Below, piece after piece: positions 23,401-35,470 of a DNA stretch of 64,000 nt. Made by a program: the position numbers and the translations under genes. Position 1 is the first letter of the stretch. The number at the start of each line of letters is the position of its first letter. Below the pieces are notes generated by a model that ran no database searches, had not been told where the DNA came from, and saw nothing but the letters and a program-made list of their open reading frames with translations. Location: contig FLMG01000658.1 in NCBI GenBank assembly GCA_900088475.1, forward strand, positions 1-64,000, given 5' to 3'. The DNA is from Hyphochytrium catenoides. Its lineage: Eukaryota; Sar; Hyphochytriomycetes; Hyphochytriales; Hyphochytriaceae.

Positions 23401-25839
23401 CCCCCAGGTTGTCGGTGGCTATCACTGGCGCTGCTGTGCCTGGGTACACAGGAGCTACATCACACGCTCCTGATACCAGGGTGCGCTGGAGTGAAGCAGG
23501 TAGATGACGCGGAAGAATCGTTCCGTGATGGGGTGTTTGACTCTCCTCTCAATGAAGATGACCTCAGCCTCTGCAACCAAGTGAAAGAGATTCTCTTACA
23601 TGCGTTCCCCTCGACGACAGAGGCACGCACTTTCACACGGAATGCAGCTCTGATCGATAGAATCGAGAAGCTCTTCGAGACATGGGAAGATTCCTATGGT
23701 TACGGACAGACCGCCGCAGTACCTGATCAGGAAAATGATGGAGAAGAAGAAATGCATGAGGAACGGCCCCTAGCGGCAGAGGAGAGTCAACCGTTGCAGT
23801 CCCAGAGAAATAATAACAGAGCAACCGCTACCGCACAAGTGACCACAGACGCTTGTCCAGTCGCTGCTCCCTTTCCTCACAGAGGGAACGATAACGTTAT
23901 TGAGCATGTACTGCCCACTGGTGACGGCTTGAAGCGTTGCCCGCTCTGTTCAGAGAGCTGTTCGAACATCTCACTACTTCTAAAGCACATGGAGGACAAA
24001 TCCACTCATGGTCTGGGGAAGGGCCAAATTGCAATAGCTCTGTATGGATCATTGACCAAATGCTCATTCTGTCCGTCCACAAAGCAGAAAGTGTACCTCC
24101 AGCCTTTGCAGCTACTGAATCATCTGACTAGTGCAGTCCACGCAATACCCCTGGCCGAAGCAAAAGAGAGTGTCGCTAATATCCTTTCCTTGAAGTCTGG
24201 CACCGCTGCAGAACGGCCGGTGCAAGCTATATATCATTCCAATGCCGGAGAAGGGACGCAGAAGACTGTTGCTGTCAGCGAAACCAAAGCTCTGGTAGCA
24301 CCTGTGACGAGAATGGCGGGTCCAGCTGTTGCACTTGCTCTAAGACAACAGCAGCCCTCAGCAACTGCTCGCCCTCATAGCGTGGGGAGGGATAACGTTA
24401 ATGAGCCTGTACTGCCCACTGCTGGAGTCCTGAAGCGGTGTCCACTCTGTTCACTGAGTTTTTCGACCATCTCACCCCTCGTAAAGCACATGAAGGACAA
24501 ATCCATTCATGGTCTGAAGAAGAGACAGGTTGCAATAGCTCTATATGGCTCACTGACCAAATGCCCAATCTGCCCCTCCACGAAGACGAAAGTGTACCTC
24601 AAACCGTTGCTGCTCCTGAATCATCTGACCAGTGCAAAGAACCATGGGATGCCCCTATGTGAAGCAGAAGGTATCGTCGCTAAGGTTCTTTCGTGTGCAA
24701 CGGCTGCAGAACTGCCAGCGCAGCCTACACAGCTGCAAGCAGGTGAAGGCATACAGCGTATTCCTGCGCTCAGCAAAAAGGAAGCACAACAACTAACCAC
24801 ACCAATTACAGCGAACGCGACTCCTACTCCTCAGTACGATCAGTCTCCAGCGCCTGTGGTCTCTGAAGGAGGGCGGGATCAGGTTATTGAACCTGTACTG
24901 CCCACTGCTGAAGGACAGAAGCGGTGCCCCCTCTGCTCAGAGAGCTATTCCACCATCTCGCTACTTCTAAGGCACATGAAGGACAAATCCACTCATGGTC
25001 TGAAGAAGGGTCAGATTGCGATAGCTCTGTATGGATCCTTGACCAGATGCCCAGTCTGCCCGTCAACGAAGACGAAAGTGTACCTCCAGCCTTTGCGGCT
25101 CTTGAGTCATCTGACCAGTGCAAAACACGGAACGACCGCCAGCGAAGCCGAAGGTATCGTTGCTAAGGTTCTCTCCATGGATTCCGCGCAAACGGCAAAG
25201 GCCCCATCATATATTCAGCCAGCAGGTGGAGAAGAAGAGACCCATGGAGCGGCAAATGGAGATCGGCCAGCTCCCTCCCACGTGAAAGACCCGGCACCTA
25301 TAAACGAGGAATTTTCTAACATTAAAATGCTGTTGGAGCACACGATAGATACTCATCGCATCGAACCCCAGACCGCCGCTATACTTCTATTTGGAGCATT
25401 GACTCGATGCCCTGTTTGTCCTTTGGCGAAGCAGGAGATATATCCGTCCCCTGAGAATCTCTTCGCTCATCTCCAAAGCTCAGCCCACGACCTGGCACGT
25501 GAAGAAGCCAAAGTAATGGCCCTGAAGGTCTTTTCCCTCTTACATTTGCGGACGGAGACTAAGTCACATGACTTAACTCTCTCTGCATCATCACTACCGC
25601 GGACGATACCTGCAACTACTCTGGCCTGTCCCTTCTGTCCATGGAAGACAGCCCGAAGAGACAGCCCAGCAACCAAAGTGCTGGGCACCATAAGCTGTCC
25701 CCGTTGCAGCAGCAAGGCGAAGAAGAAACTATACCGGGCACCCTACAGCCTCTCTTCGCACCTGCAGAGTGGGGTTCACAAGCTGCCAATGGACGAAGCG
25801 GATCGTATTGCGCAGGAAATGTTCTCTCCGTATCAATAG
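17402..25839 (+). CDS. Giant PIN nuclease - DExH RNA helicase - zinc-finger array fusion (about 2739 aa)
   Basis: Four exons (17402-17476, 17555-17666, 17732-20451, 20527-25839) join in phase to about 2739 residues. The start MGVRGLQKFL is the classic XPG_N/Asteroid N-terminus. A PIN/FEN-type nuclease fold follows to about residue 420 with all acidic positions kept: Asp91 (LYVDALGF), Asp173 (FYFDG), Glu280/Asp282 (VEAD), Asp316/Asp318 (GEDSD) and Asp393 (LLGNDYT). After a linker comes a DExH helicase: motif I GETGCGKS (761-768), QPRR (792-795), DEVH (858-861), SAT (890-892), TNAAESSITIP (1086-1096) and motif VI QRAGRTGR (1133-1140), then a helicase-associated (HA2) region. The C-terminal 640 residues hold five paired zinc-finger modules. 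Every active-site motif is intact, so a combined RNA helicase and structure-specific or endo-nuclease is inferred. Both halves lie in the same large exons, so this is not an artefact of joining two genes: exon 3 alone spans nuclease through helicase motif III. Confidence 0.9.
23907..25838 (+). repeat. Tandem paired zinc-finger repeat array inside the giant gene
   Basis: Three well-conserved units begin with the shared text GTACTGCCCACTG near 23907, 24406 and 24890, so the DNA period is close to 490 bp (167 and 162 residues at protein level). Each unit codes for one finger RCPLC...H-x7-H (Cys codons near 23938, 24439 and 24925) and a second finger C-P-x-C-P...H-x5-H about 45 residues later. 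Two diverged units follow: one at about 25310-25545 that lacks the first finger cysteines, and a last one at about 25620-25838 ending at the stop codon. The high nucleotide similarity of units 1-3 suggests recent duplication. Confidence 0.85.
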
Positions 25840-27806
25840 TCACCTTCCTGGCTCTAGAATGACCATCAACTCGCTGCTGGTGCGGCAGGAGTGTCCGAGG
25901 CCAATGGCGTGAGAGATAAGAAAAGTCTAGGAGATGTCCACTCCTTCCAGCCGTGTGACTCTGCACTTCGCTGATTGCGGTTGCACAGAGTAGGAAGAAG
26001 AGTTACTAGAAAAGAGTATATCTTACACTTATTAAGCAGCTCTAGGGGGTAGATTGAGGTGTGACAAGTGAGACGCCGAGCCGGTAGCTGGCCGCACATG
26101 TCGCGCCGGCCGCGCGCTCTTGTCAGTTGCCATTTTTCTTATCCCCTATAATTAGGGCTAATGCCCTATACTGTTTGATGAGATAAGCTAACAAGCCGCT
26201 ATCACTCAATGAAGATCATGCAACTCAAACATTCTCATTTCTTCGGTAATACTCACATCCAACTCTCACTCTGATGGGCGTGTGACGTTTGCTTCCTGAA
26301 AGAGGGACAGTCTATCGGGCCTTGACTCTTGCTCGCCTTGACTGGAGAGAGGTTCGGACGGCTAATTGTCAAGGAGATATCAGACTGTAGACGAAGAGAA
26401 AGCACCGGTTCTCTGAAAACCCTGACGACCCGAGCGGCCTGGCTATAAGAGCAAGAGCGTACTTCTCAGGCTCAAACGCTCAGTGCGACGTAGGGCTGAT
26501 GATGAGATGACCATTGATAGACGCTCAGACGAGTTACCCGAGAAAGATTTTTGGAAGATGGAGCGGGTATTATCTGCCCTGTGACTCTTAAAGTCCGCTG
26601 TCGATTCGATAGCTGGCTCTGAAGGCTTGGCAGGCAAGGTTATTCAGCGCCTCATGCGACTCCTAAGGCAGGAGAACCCGTTCCATGATTTTCCTTTTCT
26701 GTCTAGGTGACACGCCCAGTGGGCCTATGAATTGCAGCTCCGCTCCTGCGAGCGTCTTTTGCACTTGATGATCGTAGGGACCTCAAAGCAGCAGCAGCCA
26801 TTCTTCTGAGCCGAGGTTGAGCTTCCCCAATACTTCTAACAGCTTCTAACTAAAGCTCTTTACCAAGTCCAAACCTTACTTCTCCCTAGGTAAGGCTTCG
26901 TCCTCTAATCTTCCCACCGCCGCCTGGCACCACCCAGTACTAGCTTCTCTCATTCTGTCCAAAGAAGTAGAGAGGACAGCTCCGTGTCCCTCATGCTAAG
27001 CGGCTCACAGCACGAACTCCAACCCTCTTCTTCCCCATCCTTGCGTCCACCGCATGTATTAGCGTTAGACCTTCCGCTTCCAAGCGCCGCTAGGAGAACA
27101 GACTGTCAGGAGCAAAAACCGATCGAACTCCTCGAGGCCGCGCCGCTGCTTCATCTTCCCTGCCCTGCTGCCGGTCATCGATCGATCGATGGGCCTCCTG
27201 ATGATTGATCGAGAGTCCACAGCTCGTTTATCTGTTTTGGCGTCTCCAAACCAAAGGCCATGTATTACTAATCCCTCTTCAAAAATAGAGACACCTTTTC
27301 TAGCTTCAACGGTGGCGTATTATTATGATGGCAAGCGTCACGGCCGGTCTCGATGCCCTCAAAGAAAGTTTTCTCTATCTGGCTCGTCATGGACCTGGGG
27401 CCTCCTCGGCCCGGGGGCGCTGCTGCAGCCTACTCTCCTCCTCCCACCTCCCACGCGGCGGCGCTGTCTCCTCTCCCTCATTGCCATCTTCCCTCTTCTA
27501 GCAGCATCGCTTTCCATCCTCCTTTTGCTCGTGGCGGGGACTGACCGGAGATTGAGATCTACAGGTGCATGGATGGAAAGGAGGGAGGGCTTCTCTGGTC
27601 AGACGCTGTGAGACCGCGATCTACTCCGTGAGCTGAAGCGTCCAGGAGGAAAGAAAGGCTAAGAGGAAGAACGAGACCCCATTGGGTGCTTGCATTGAGC
27701 ATTGACCAAGAAAGCACTTTGCCTTGCCATAGTGGAAGCACCAGGCTGCCTCCGACCGCCTCCAGGATGCCAAAGGCTTCTTGAGACTAGCGTTTCCCCG
27801 CTGAGC
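25840..27806. other. No supported gene; upstream region of the VPS16-like gene
   Basis: The sequence has no long informative frame until 27189-27611, where a Leu-rich hydrophobic stretch occurs in a frame of uncertain reality. A short ATCG tetranucleotide run lies at about 27177-27190. Upstream non-coding exons of the VPS16-like gene could lie here. Confidence 0.4.
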
Positions 27807-29364
27807 ATGGGAAATAGCTATTGCAAATCCTGGTGCTACGAAAGGACTGTGCGGAACAAAAAGCTGAAAGAGCCCCTGATGGCGCCCAACAAAAAGTCAA
27901 AGTCTGGCCATCTCAAGTCCAGCAACAAGGAAGACAGACTAGGACTAGCAAAACCTCTGACGGTAGAGGAGAAAGCCGAGGAGCCGACTACTTCGGCCGA
28001 AAGCAAGCTCCGGGACGCTTGTGAGGAGAAGAACGTTGACTATTCGGCTCTCATCCCTCTCATCCTCAAGGTCCAAGTCAAGTCAAAAGATCTGACAAGC
28101 TTTCTGCGGATCCTGGCGAAGTATGAGGCCGCTACGAAAGCCTATACTTTCTTCTTCAAGCACCAGTACAGCGAGGAAGACTTAGCCGAGCTGGTAGAGC
28201 TCAACGCTTATGCTGGCAACATCTTAGAAGCGGGGAGTCTCGCTACGCACGTTGCCTACGGTAAGGCTCCTTTGCAGAAGAGACTAAGCGGTATGCAGCA
28301 GTCTGAGGCGCTGTTCAAGCGAAGTCCCGACACGAGGTAAGATTATTGGCCTTGGCCAGATGTGGCACCTTCTGAAAAGCCATCTTCTTTCCCGTCTTGT
28401 CCTCGTTCCTCCTGCCAGTTTCCAGGCGGCGGCCTGTAATGATCAGATCTCCCTTCTAAGGGAGCAGAAGCTGTTAGAGGATCAGCTAGAGGTGCCAGGA
28501 AAGTTCATCGACTGCTCCCTTGTAGAAACCCTCGCCAACCTCATTCGCTACCAAGCTGCTGACAGTCGGTCACTAATAACCGCGAAAGCTCTCTGCCAAA
28601 AGTGCAACGTCAGTGAGCGGAGATTCTGGCTGATACTGGTGAACACGATGGCAGAGAGTGGCCAATGGTTGGAGTTGAAGGACATCCTGACACATTCTCG
28701 GGTCCCGATTCCTACTTCTGTTGTCGTCAGAATCTGCATGCGATATGAGAAGTGGAAGCTGGCCAAGGAACTGTCAAAGAAGCTCCCAACTAGGGGATTC
28801 GTCGACGAAGATAGGGTAAGATTTTTTGCGGCGCTGGCCACTTCTGTGCGCCCGTCAAGAATCTAACTTGCCCTACGGCGGGGATTGTAGGTAAAGAAGA
28901 TGATGCAAGAAGTGCTCCACAAACTTGAGACGATAGACGTGGAGAAGACGCCTGCGAAGAAGGAAGGAGAGGCATCGCCCAAGTCAGGCAAAAAGCGCGG
29001 AGGAGGAAAGAAGGATGCCTTACGAGAGGCTCAAGAGCCTCCGAGCCCTCCTAGCACCAAGAAGTCTTCCCATAAGGCGAGGGAAAAGGATCTCCCAAGC
29101 GAACCAGAGGAAATTGCTGGAAAGTCAGGAGAAGAAAGGGAAGGGCGAGAAGCATTGAGAAAGAAATCGTCTCGAAAGAAGAAGACACGGAAGGAAACTC
29201 AAGAAGATAATGAAGAGACTGAAGTTTCCCCTCGAAGCAACGGTGAGAGAGAGAGAGACAGCAGCTGTTCACCGGGTAAGGTAGGTGACAAGGCCGAAGT
29301 AGCTCCGACAAAGAGCAAACGTGGCAAGAAGGCCTCTAGGAAGTCGAAAAAGCAGGAGACCTAA
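27807..29364 (+). CDS. VPS16 C-terminal domain protein, VIPAS39/SPE-39-like (466 aa)
   Basis: Three exons (27807-28336, 28419-28815, 28891-29364) join in phase to 466 residues. The middle of the protein matches the alpha-helical VPS16 C-terminal region: an FLRILAKYEAA helix, FQAAACNDQISLLREQKLLE, then ALCQKCNVSERRFWLI, NTMAESGQWLELKDI and VRICMRYEKWKLAKELSKKLP. The N-terminal beta-propeller of true VPS16 is absent, and the length is close to VIPAS39/SPE-39 (VPS16B), which pairs with VPS33 in endosome and lysosome-related traffic. The start is taken at MGNSYCKSW, a possible N-myristoylation site with a nearby Cys for palmitoylation. An in-frame ATG at 27702 would add 35 residues. The last 130 residues are a highly charged Lys/Glu/Ser tail not typical of the family. 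Confidence 0.8.
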
Positions 29365-29692
29365 GACTACTAAGACAGCAACGGGCAAGCATCCTCATAG
29401 TGGTACACGCGCTGATTCGCTGACATTTAATGATACTCTTAGCAGTGTAAACGTCCACATACTTCCCTATCTCCACATAGAGAGAAAGAATCTAGGATAA
29501 ACTTCTCTTTGCCTTGTCTGTGACAACTCCTGCTCACACGCCTTCCATCCAAGATAGGGAGGAGTACGTGCATTTAGCGCACAGGGTTGGCATAGTGCCA
29601 CACGACCTGTAGATGTCTTCCAGACAGTACTTTTTTGAGAGAAAGGACAGACACACATAGAAGATAGCGGCTATTCACATTTGAAGGGAACA

Positions 29693-30664
29693 CTAATAGT
29701 GCTCAGAGTGACACTCCATGCATAAGAATAACGTGTCACTCTTCTGGCCAAACTCACAAGCGCTCGAGATCTTCTTGGTTGACAGCCATAGTGCCAACAG
29801 GTAAGCCTTGAACTCTTGAAGTACGCCACTGAAGAAACCTGTCACATCCTTGAACACACTGGGTAACTTGTACTTCGCCTGAGAGTTGTACAGCGAGTAG
29901 AGGAAGCCAAGGAAGTCCGACGTCGTGGCGTCTCTGATGTCTGGATCACTAAGAAAGAGGATGAAGCGCTCGAAGAACACTTCTACCAGGTGCACAGGGA
30001 CGGCAAGTTTGCTGCAGACAATCTGGCGAAAGTATGCAAAATAGCCCGGGATCTTCTCTAGCAGCGCATAGAGCTGGCTGAAAGTCAGCTCATACTGATA
30101 ATGCGTGCGCAGCTCGCCGAAGTAGTCCAGAGAGCGCCTTAAGAAGGACGATGTCGTTGCGTGAACATCGAAAAGACCTAATGTACTAGTGGAATAATGC
30201 CCCGCCGTTGACGCTGCATACTGCGGGAGCATTGGAGAAGGGGTAGGCAAAAAGCACTCGGTGTCCTCGAACTGCTGCCCGTCCAGTCCAAAATCGCTCT
30301 CATGCACTCGGGAGGCTACGGGCAGTGTGAAGTCCACACCATCAGCTTGTAGGTCAGGGACTGCATCTTCGTCATGTTGAATCAGATTCGCAAAGACATA
30401 TTCGCCACGGTAGCAGGGAACATCGCCAACGACCTCAGAGACGCTGGCGTACTGCTGTGTGCAGACAGAGTTCAGAGGTGTCTGGCAGTGACCCAGCACC
30501 TCTGGGCGTTCCTGAAAGGTTGAGTCTCTGTCTTCATAGCTAAAGATTGTGCCAGCGGAGGAAGAGGTGTCCTCTGACGATGACTTCTTTTTCTGCGAAG
30601 AAAGGGGCGGGCTGAAGCTGATAGATGTTTTAGATATCGTCCTCTTAAGTTTGTGCGCTGACAT
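29693..30664 (-). CDS. Hypothetical protein (323 aa)
   Basis: A single open frame on the minus strand, convergent with the VPS16-like gene. The first 60 residues are basic and Ser-rich. The C-terminal half (about 175-310) looks folded and helical, with aromatic-rich segments such as LDYFGELRTHYQYELTF, IPGYFAYFRQIV and VEVFFERFILFLSD. I do not recognise the family and see no signal peptide or transmembrane helix. Cysteines near the very end (CEFG, CMECH) might bind metal, but the spacing is not diagnostic. Length and non-repetitive composition make it a confident gene of unknown function. Confidence 0.7.
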   Translation of the reverse strand: MSAHKLKRTISKTSISFSPPLSSQKKKSSSEDTSSSAGTIFSYEDRDSTFQERPEVLGHCQTPLNSVCTQQYASVSEVVGDVPCYRGEYVFANLIQHDEDAVPDLQADGVDFTLPVASRVHESDFGLDGQQFEDTECFLPTPSPMLPQYAASTAGHYSTSTLGLFDVHATTSSFLRRSLDYFGELRTHYQYELTFSQLYALLEKIPGYFAYFRQIVCSKLAVPVHLVEVFFERFILFLSDPDIRDATTSDFLGFLYSLYNSQAKYKLPSVFKDVTGFFSGVLQEFKAYLLALWLSTKKISSACEFGQKSDTLFLCMECHSEHY

Positions 30665-33600
30665 CGCCCCTTTCGTCCCAACACGTCTTTCAGTGTAACA
30701 GGAGCAGTGAGCTAAATCTTCAGCTCAAGGAGTTTCAGCAGCTTCGCATGCTGTATCACACTTCTCACGGGCCATCAAGGGCCGCTCTCTAACGCTGACG
30801 CCACGCCCAGCAGAGCAGGTGAGCAAAAAGAGAAAGAAAATGACCTTCAATGACTGCCAGCGACAGTATCCTTTCCTTCCCAGTTCCTTGGTCCAATACC
30901 ACCCTCTTGCAAGCTTTGTGAAGCCGTCGTGGAGATCTGGAGCTCTATATTAAAAGGCAATGCCAATGAAAGCTGTCCCCGAACCGGGAGCGAAGCTTCA
31001 GTCTCTTAGAGAAAGAAGAATCAATGAGCTTCACATTTGTGGCGGATCATAGTTGGCGGGCTGGGCTTAGAAAGCTCAAGCCCTTTTGCTCTTTCTTTGG
31101 CTCCTCGTTTCTTCCTCGGCCCTCTGTCTGGCCGTGCTCCCTGCCTAACCCTTACAGTTTATTCCTCAATGGGGATATCTTCTATATCTCTGTCGTCCTC
31201 GGGCTGCCTCTGTTTTTGAAGACTGCCGTTTGCGTCGCTCTTGTACTTCGACTTGCAGAACGTCGATGTTAACCTTCCTTCCGCCTTCTTCCTTCACCAA
31301 ACTCTCCTCTCTCCCCCGTCACACTCTACCTCTCATGCACACAAACCCACCCCAACAGCACTCTTTCTCTTTTATCTTCTTTTTTTCTCTAAGTACTCTC
31401 CCTCTTAAATTATCACCACAATACATCTTTCAGATTGACTCTTCTTCTCTGCCTTCTCTGTTTCGTGGCTTGGTCTGCTCTGTCTCTTCCCTAAAGTGGG
31501 TGTGGGCACCTCGTAGAACTAAGGCCACACTTTGGACAGCGCTTCCCCTTTTGACTTGCAGCTGGGGCGGAAGGCCAAACTTCCAACACTGGTCCTGGGA
31601 TTTAGAAGGGTGCCTGCATCTAGCAAACCCTCTGTCTTGTTCTCTTAGGAATAACCCATTGTTTATACTAGTAAGTCTCACTGTGACCCTTCCCTTAAGC
31701 CTACTCTGTCTTTGGAGGTAGCCGAGCAGGTGGAAATGCTCATGGCCGTCCCTTCTCAGTTTATCCTCAGAGAGGGCCAGCCTGAGGATACACCGCATCT
31801 CCAACTCTATGGGGTTTTGCGGTGTCTAGTATTCCAGATAATATTCCGCTTATGCCCATTCTTTTTCAGCAGAAATACCCACCCACGTGGCCTACCCACC
31901 TATCAGATTGTTCCTTTTTGTGAACAAACACAACCAAACCAACCCTTGTTCTTCTCTTGGTTACCTCTGTCTCGTTAGCTTTCAACGCTTTTGACCTGGC
32001 ATGAAAACATCTCATCCATTACTCTGTCTCTCGCTGAGTTCCACTCCCTCATCCTCCCGCTTGCTTTCGATACCAAAGCTTCAAAAGTATCCTCTTCCGC
32101 CCACATTCCTCACCCACATCACACACACACCCAGCCCCAAACCCCCCTTCCGCCATCAGTCCTAGAATGTAGGTAGGACTGGCATGAAGAAGTCCAGCCC
32201 CTCCGTCCTCAATCACTCTGCGTTTGACCCTGGCAAGGCTGTCAGTCTGATTGGTGGACGGACTTGATGTCTCTGCTCCTCTTCCTTCACCCCCTCTCTC
32301 TCTCTTTCTCAACACAACTGCCAAGGTTCTCTGTATGTTAGAATACGGTACTACAGTGCTACAGATTCTTCCTAACAGAACAGATGACAGCTATTGCAGA
32401 TATTATTGTACAGATAACGCCTACAAGATAGTTATGGGGCACTTATATTGCATAAAGTACAGTACAGCAGAGAGCCTACAGAGCCTCGTGCTGTACAGCA
32501 AAACAGAAAGAATTGGCTGCAACTCTTGAACAGTTCTATTACCTTTATCCATTTTATTAGGGTTTACAAAGGATTACCCAAGGCGTACATAACCTTCAAG
32601 TACTTTATCACTTGTTCATCACAAAGAGGACGACAAGCAAAAATCGTCGGTTAGAGCTCTAGAAGTAAAGATGTCGTGGTTTCTACTCTTTTATAATAAC
32701 TTGGTTCTGCTTGTGGAGGAACAGGAGGTAGCACTGAGAGGGTAGGGTAGTAGTACATCATTTCAGACGCTCGGGAAAGTAGTTCTGGCGCTGATCCAGC
32801 CGGAAGAAGATCGTTTCAAAAGTGAAAAGGCAGGCAAAGAGAAAGTATAATGAGCTTCTTGTTCCTGCCTTTTTGTCGGCCCTCCCGCTGTAGTCGTTCT
32901 TCTTCTTCTATTTCAACCACAACATTTTTATCCTAACAAAGATGATGGCTAGGGGGACGAGCCTCGAGAAGAAGAGATGTAGGCTGAGGACGGCGGGCGA
33001 CATCATCATGGACGATAACCGTCCGTTGGCCAACAACAATAATAATAATGTCCTCGCTCCTGTCATCAGAGCATGCTGCATGATGATGCATGACTCTGTC
33101 TGGATGCTACCTGCTGCTTCGTTTGGCAGCTCTGCAACAACAACGGCACATCCATCATCATCATGAGCACAGGTTCTTTTCTGGTCCGGTCTAAAGTATA
33201 GAGTAGGAAGACACCCGAAGAAAGGCGACAAGGAAAACGTAGTAGTCATCGTACAAAAGGCCATGGATAAGTCGGAATAATGCTGTACCAGGAGAGACGA
33301 GGAGGATGAAGCTGCTGCCATAATAGTAGAAATGGTACACATCCTCCGCGAATGTAGCGGCCATCATCGCCTCGTCCGTTGGCTTCAGGCCATTTCCTTG
33401 CAAGAGAGTTATCTGGAAAAGATGGCGCCCGCCGATGATGTGACTCACTCATATTATGATGATAGCAGAACAGTAAGAAGGTAATTTTTGGCGCCTTCTC
33501 GTCCCTGTTGCCTTGTACCCGTCTGGCCTTCCAAGAATTTAAAGAGTTAACCAACCTAGCCCACAGACCATCGTAATAGGCGGTGGGAGGATGCTTCTTT

Positions 33601-34979
33601 TCCCAAAAGCATACTCTGGCTCTGATTGTACCACCCGTTCGTCAGGGCCAGCAGCAGCCATACAGGGGGTAGTAGATTGTGCCAGAGGCACAACCAACAA
33701 TCTACAACTCCATTTGTGTGGGGCAGTCACAGGAAGGCATCTTCCCTGATCGAAGATCATCACGCTCTCCTCATTCACTTACGCTACCCACCGTTGTTGG
33801 CTATTCTTCAACGACATCTTTTTTTATTGTCGCTCTAATCACTACTGGCTATACAGCAGGGCCGTTACCTTCAAGCCTACTACATCCATTCCCTGTATTA
33901 TTAGATTATATATCTCCCCTGTCACTCCCCATACTGCTTTCAGCAGCGGTTGTTTGCCTATAATAGATGTCTCCCTTCAGATAGAACCAGCAGACGACCA
34001 CCTGGAGTCCGCCCCAGCACAACGACCGAGGAGTCAACCACCACATTGTAGGAGGCATATGTGGGCAGAAGATTTAGCGCGCCTGCATAAGGAGAAATTG
34101 TCCTTAATTAGTTCACCAACAGGGAAGCGTTGGCTTCACTTTGCCGTCTGACCATCACGACAAAAGGACAAACAGCTTTACGACAACAAATGACGAATTG
34201 GACTGATGCTTACTTGTTGATAACTACTAGTCATCAGCAGCGGGACCTCATTAAGAAGCTCAGAGACTGTTCGTTGGAAGTAGCGCAGCAAAGAGAAGCA
34301 GCGAAGAATGGCCGCGCTCGTTCACTTCAATGTATGTATGCCTCTGTCAGTTCTCCGTACCACGGTACTCTGATATTTATAGCCTTCCGGATGATACTGT
34401 TTCCGATGATGTCCTGCTGGTGTCGACTACAAGTCCTGCTATTCTCTCTTCTCTTGAGAGGCGTTACTTAACTATAAAGGGCAAGAAATGGCGAAGGTTG
34501 TTAAAGAAGGATCCATGTACTGCTTCGCCTGCTGCTACTGGCATCACGCGCCATGCTGTGGTATATGGGAAAGGAGGACGGAGGAGGCGATGACTCCAAC
34601 CACACGACGGGAAGGTGGTCGCCTAGAACTCTTGTTTTTTATAGGAGGAGAAGATGAAAGCCTAAATAATATTGCTAGCATAGTAATTCCCCATGAAGAT
34701 TAGACCGAAGCAGTGGCATTCAGACGTTGGGGATCAGGATCTCAAGGAGGAGGCAGCAGGAGGAAGGAGTTGGTCACCACACGCTTAACAAGCCGTAGAA
34801 CATACTTAGTAGGGAAAGAGGGAGCTATTATGGCGTGTTATAAAGTCAAGAAGAAGCTTGTTGGGGCAGCCAGCTCGGGCGGGGAGGAGAGAAGGGAGGA
34901 ACGTTTGTAGTGGAACGGCCGACCACCACGGAGACAGGACGTACAACATCAGCAGGAGGAACAAACAAGAGCAGAGGAG
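30665..34979. other. Gene-poor region
   Basis: About 4.3 kb without a supportable gene. From 31.0 to 32.3 kb the plus strand is very T/C-rich and gives hydrophobic Ser/Leu/Phe frames that look like composition artefacts. From 32.7 to 34.9 kb the sequence is rich in triplet runs. No domain or coherent exon pair was found. Confidence 0.5.
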
Positions 34980-35470
34980 CTACAGCAGCAGCAGGAGCGC
35001 AGAAGAAGCAGAGAAGGGGCAGCAGGGAGGAGCAGCAGGATGCACCAGCCGCAACCGCAGCAGCAGGTGCTGGAGCAGGGGAAGAAGCAGTAGCAGCAGA
35101 GAACGGAAAAGTTGATACAGGAGCAGCAGGAGCAACAAGGTGCACAGGGGCGGCGGTAGGAGCAGAAGGAGCAGCAGCAGCCGCAGGAGCAGCAGCAGCA
35201 GCAGCGGCGATTGGAGACACAGCAGTCTGCTGCGGCAACGGCAACCGGAGTACCGATCAGCAGCAGCAGCAGGAGGAGCAGTGGCGGCGATGAAAGCGGC
35301 GACGGTAGGAGGACGAGCGGCTGCCGCAGCAGGATGATGAACAGCCACCACGGAAGCAGCGGCGAAAGGACGAGGAGGAGCAGCAACAACAAACAGGAGG
35401 ATGAGCGGCCGGGCAGCGCAGCCGCGTCAGCAGGTGGACCGGCCCCTCCCTCGTGTGTGGGACGCTGCTG
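34980..35470. repeat. GCA/CAG-rich trinucleotide island
   Basis: About 490 bp of imperfect AGC/GCA/GGA triplets. Frames are open in parallel on both strands, giving poly-Ala/Gln/Ser on plus and poly-Leu/Cys/Pro on minus. The simultaneous opening of frames is what triplet repeats produce and is not evidence of a protein. Confidence 0.85.

Noticed and set aside
31024-32324. Hydrophobic ORFs resembling membrane proteins
   Set aside because: The T/C-rich strand yields Phe/Ser/Leu in any frame; no consistent exon joins.
34846-35392. Overlapping ORFs of 120-147 codons on both strands
   Set aside because: Parallel open frames with poly-Ala/Gln or poly-Leu/Cys products are explained by the triplet island.
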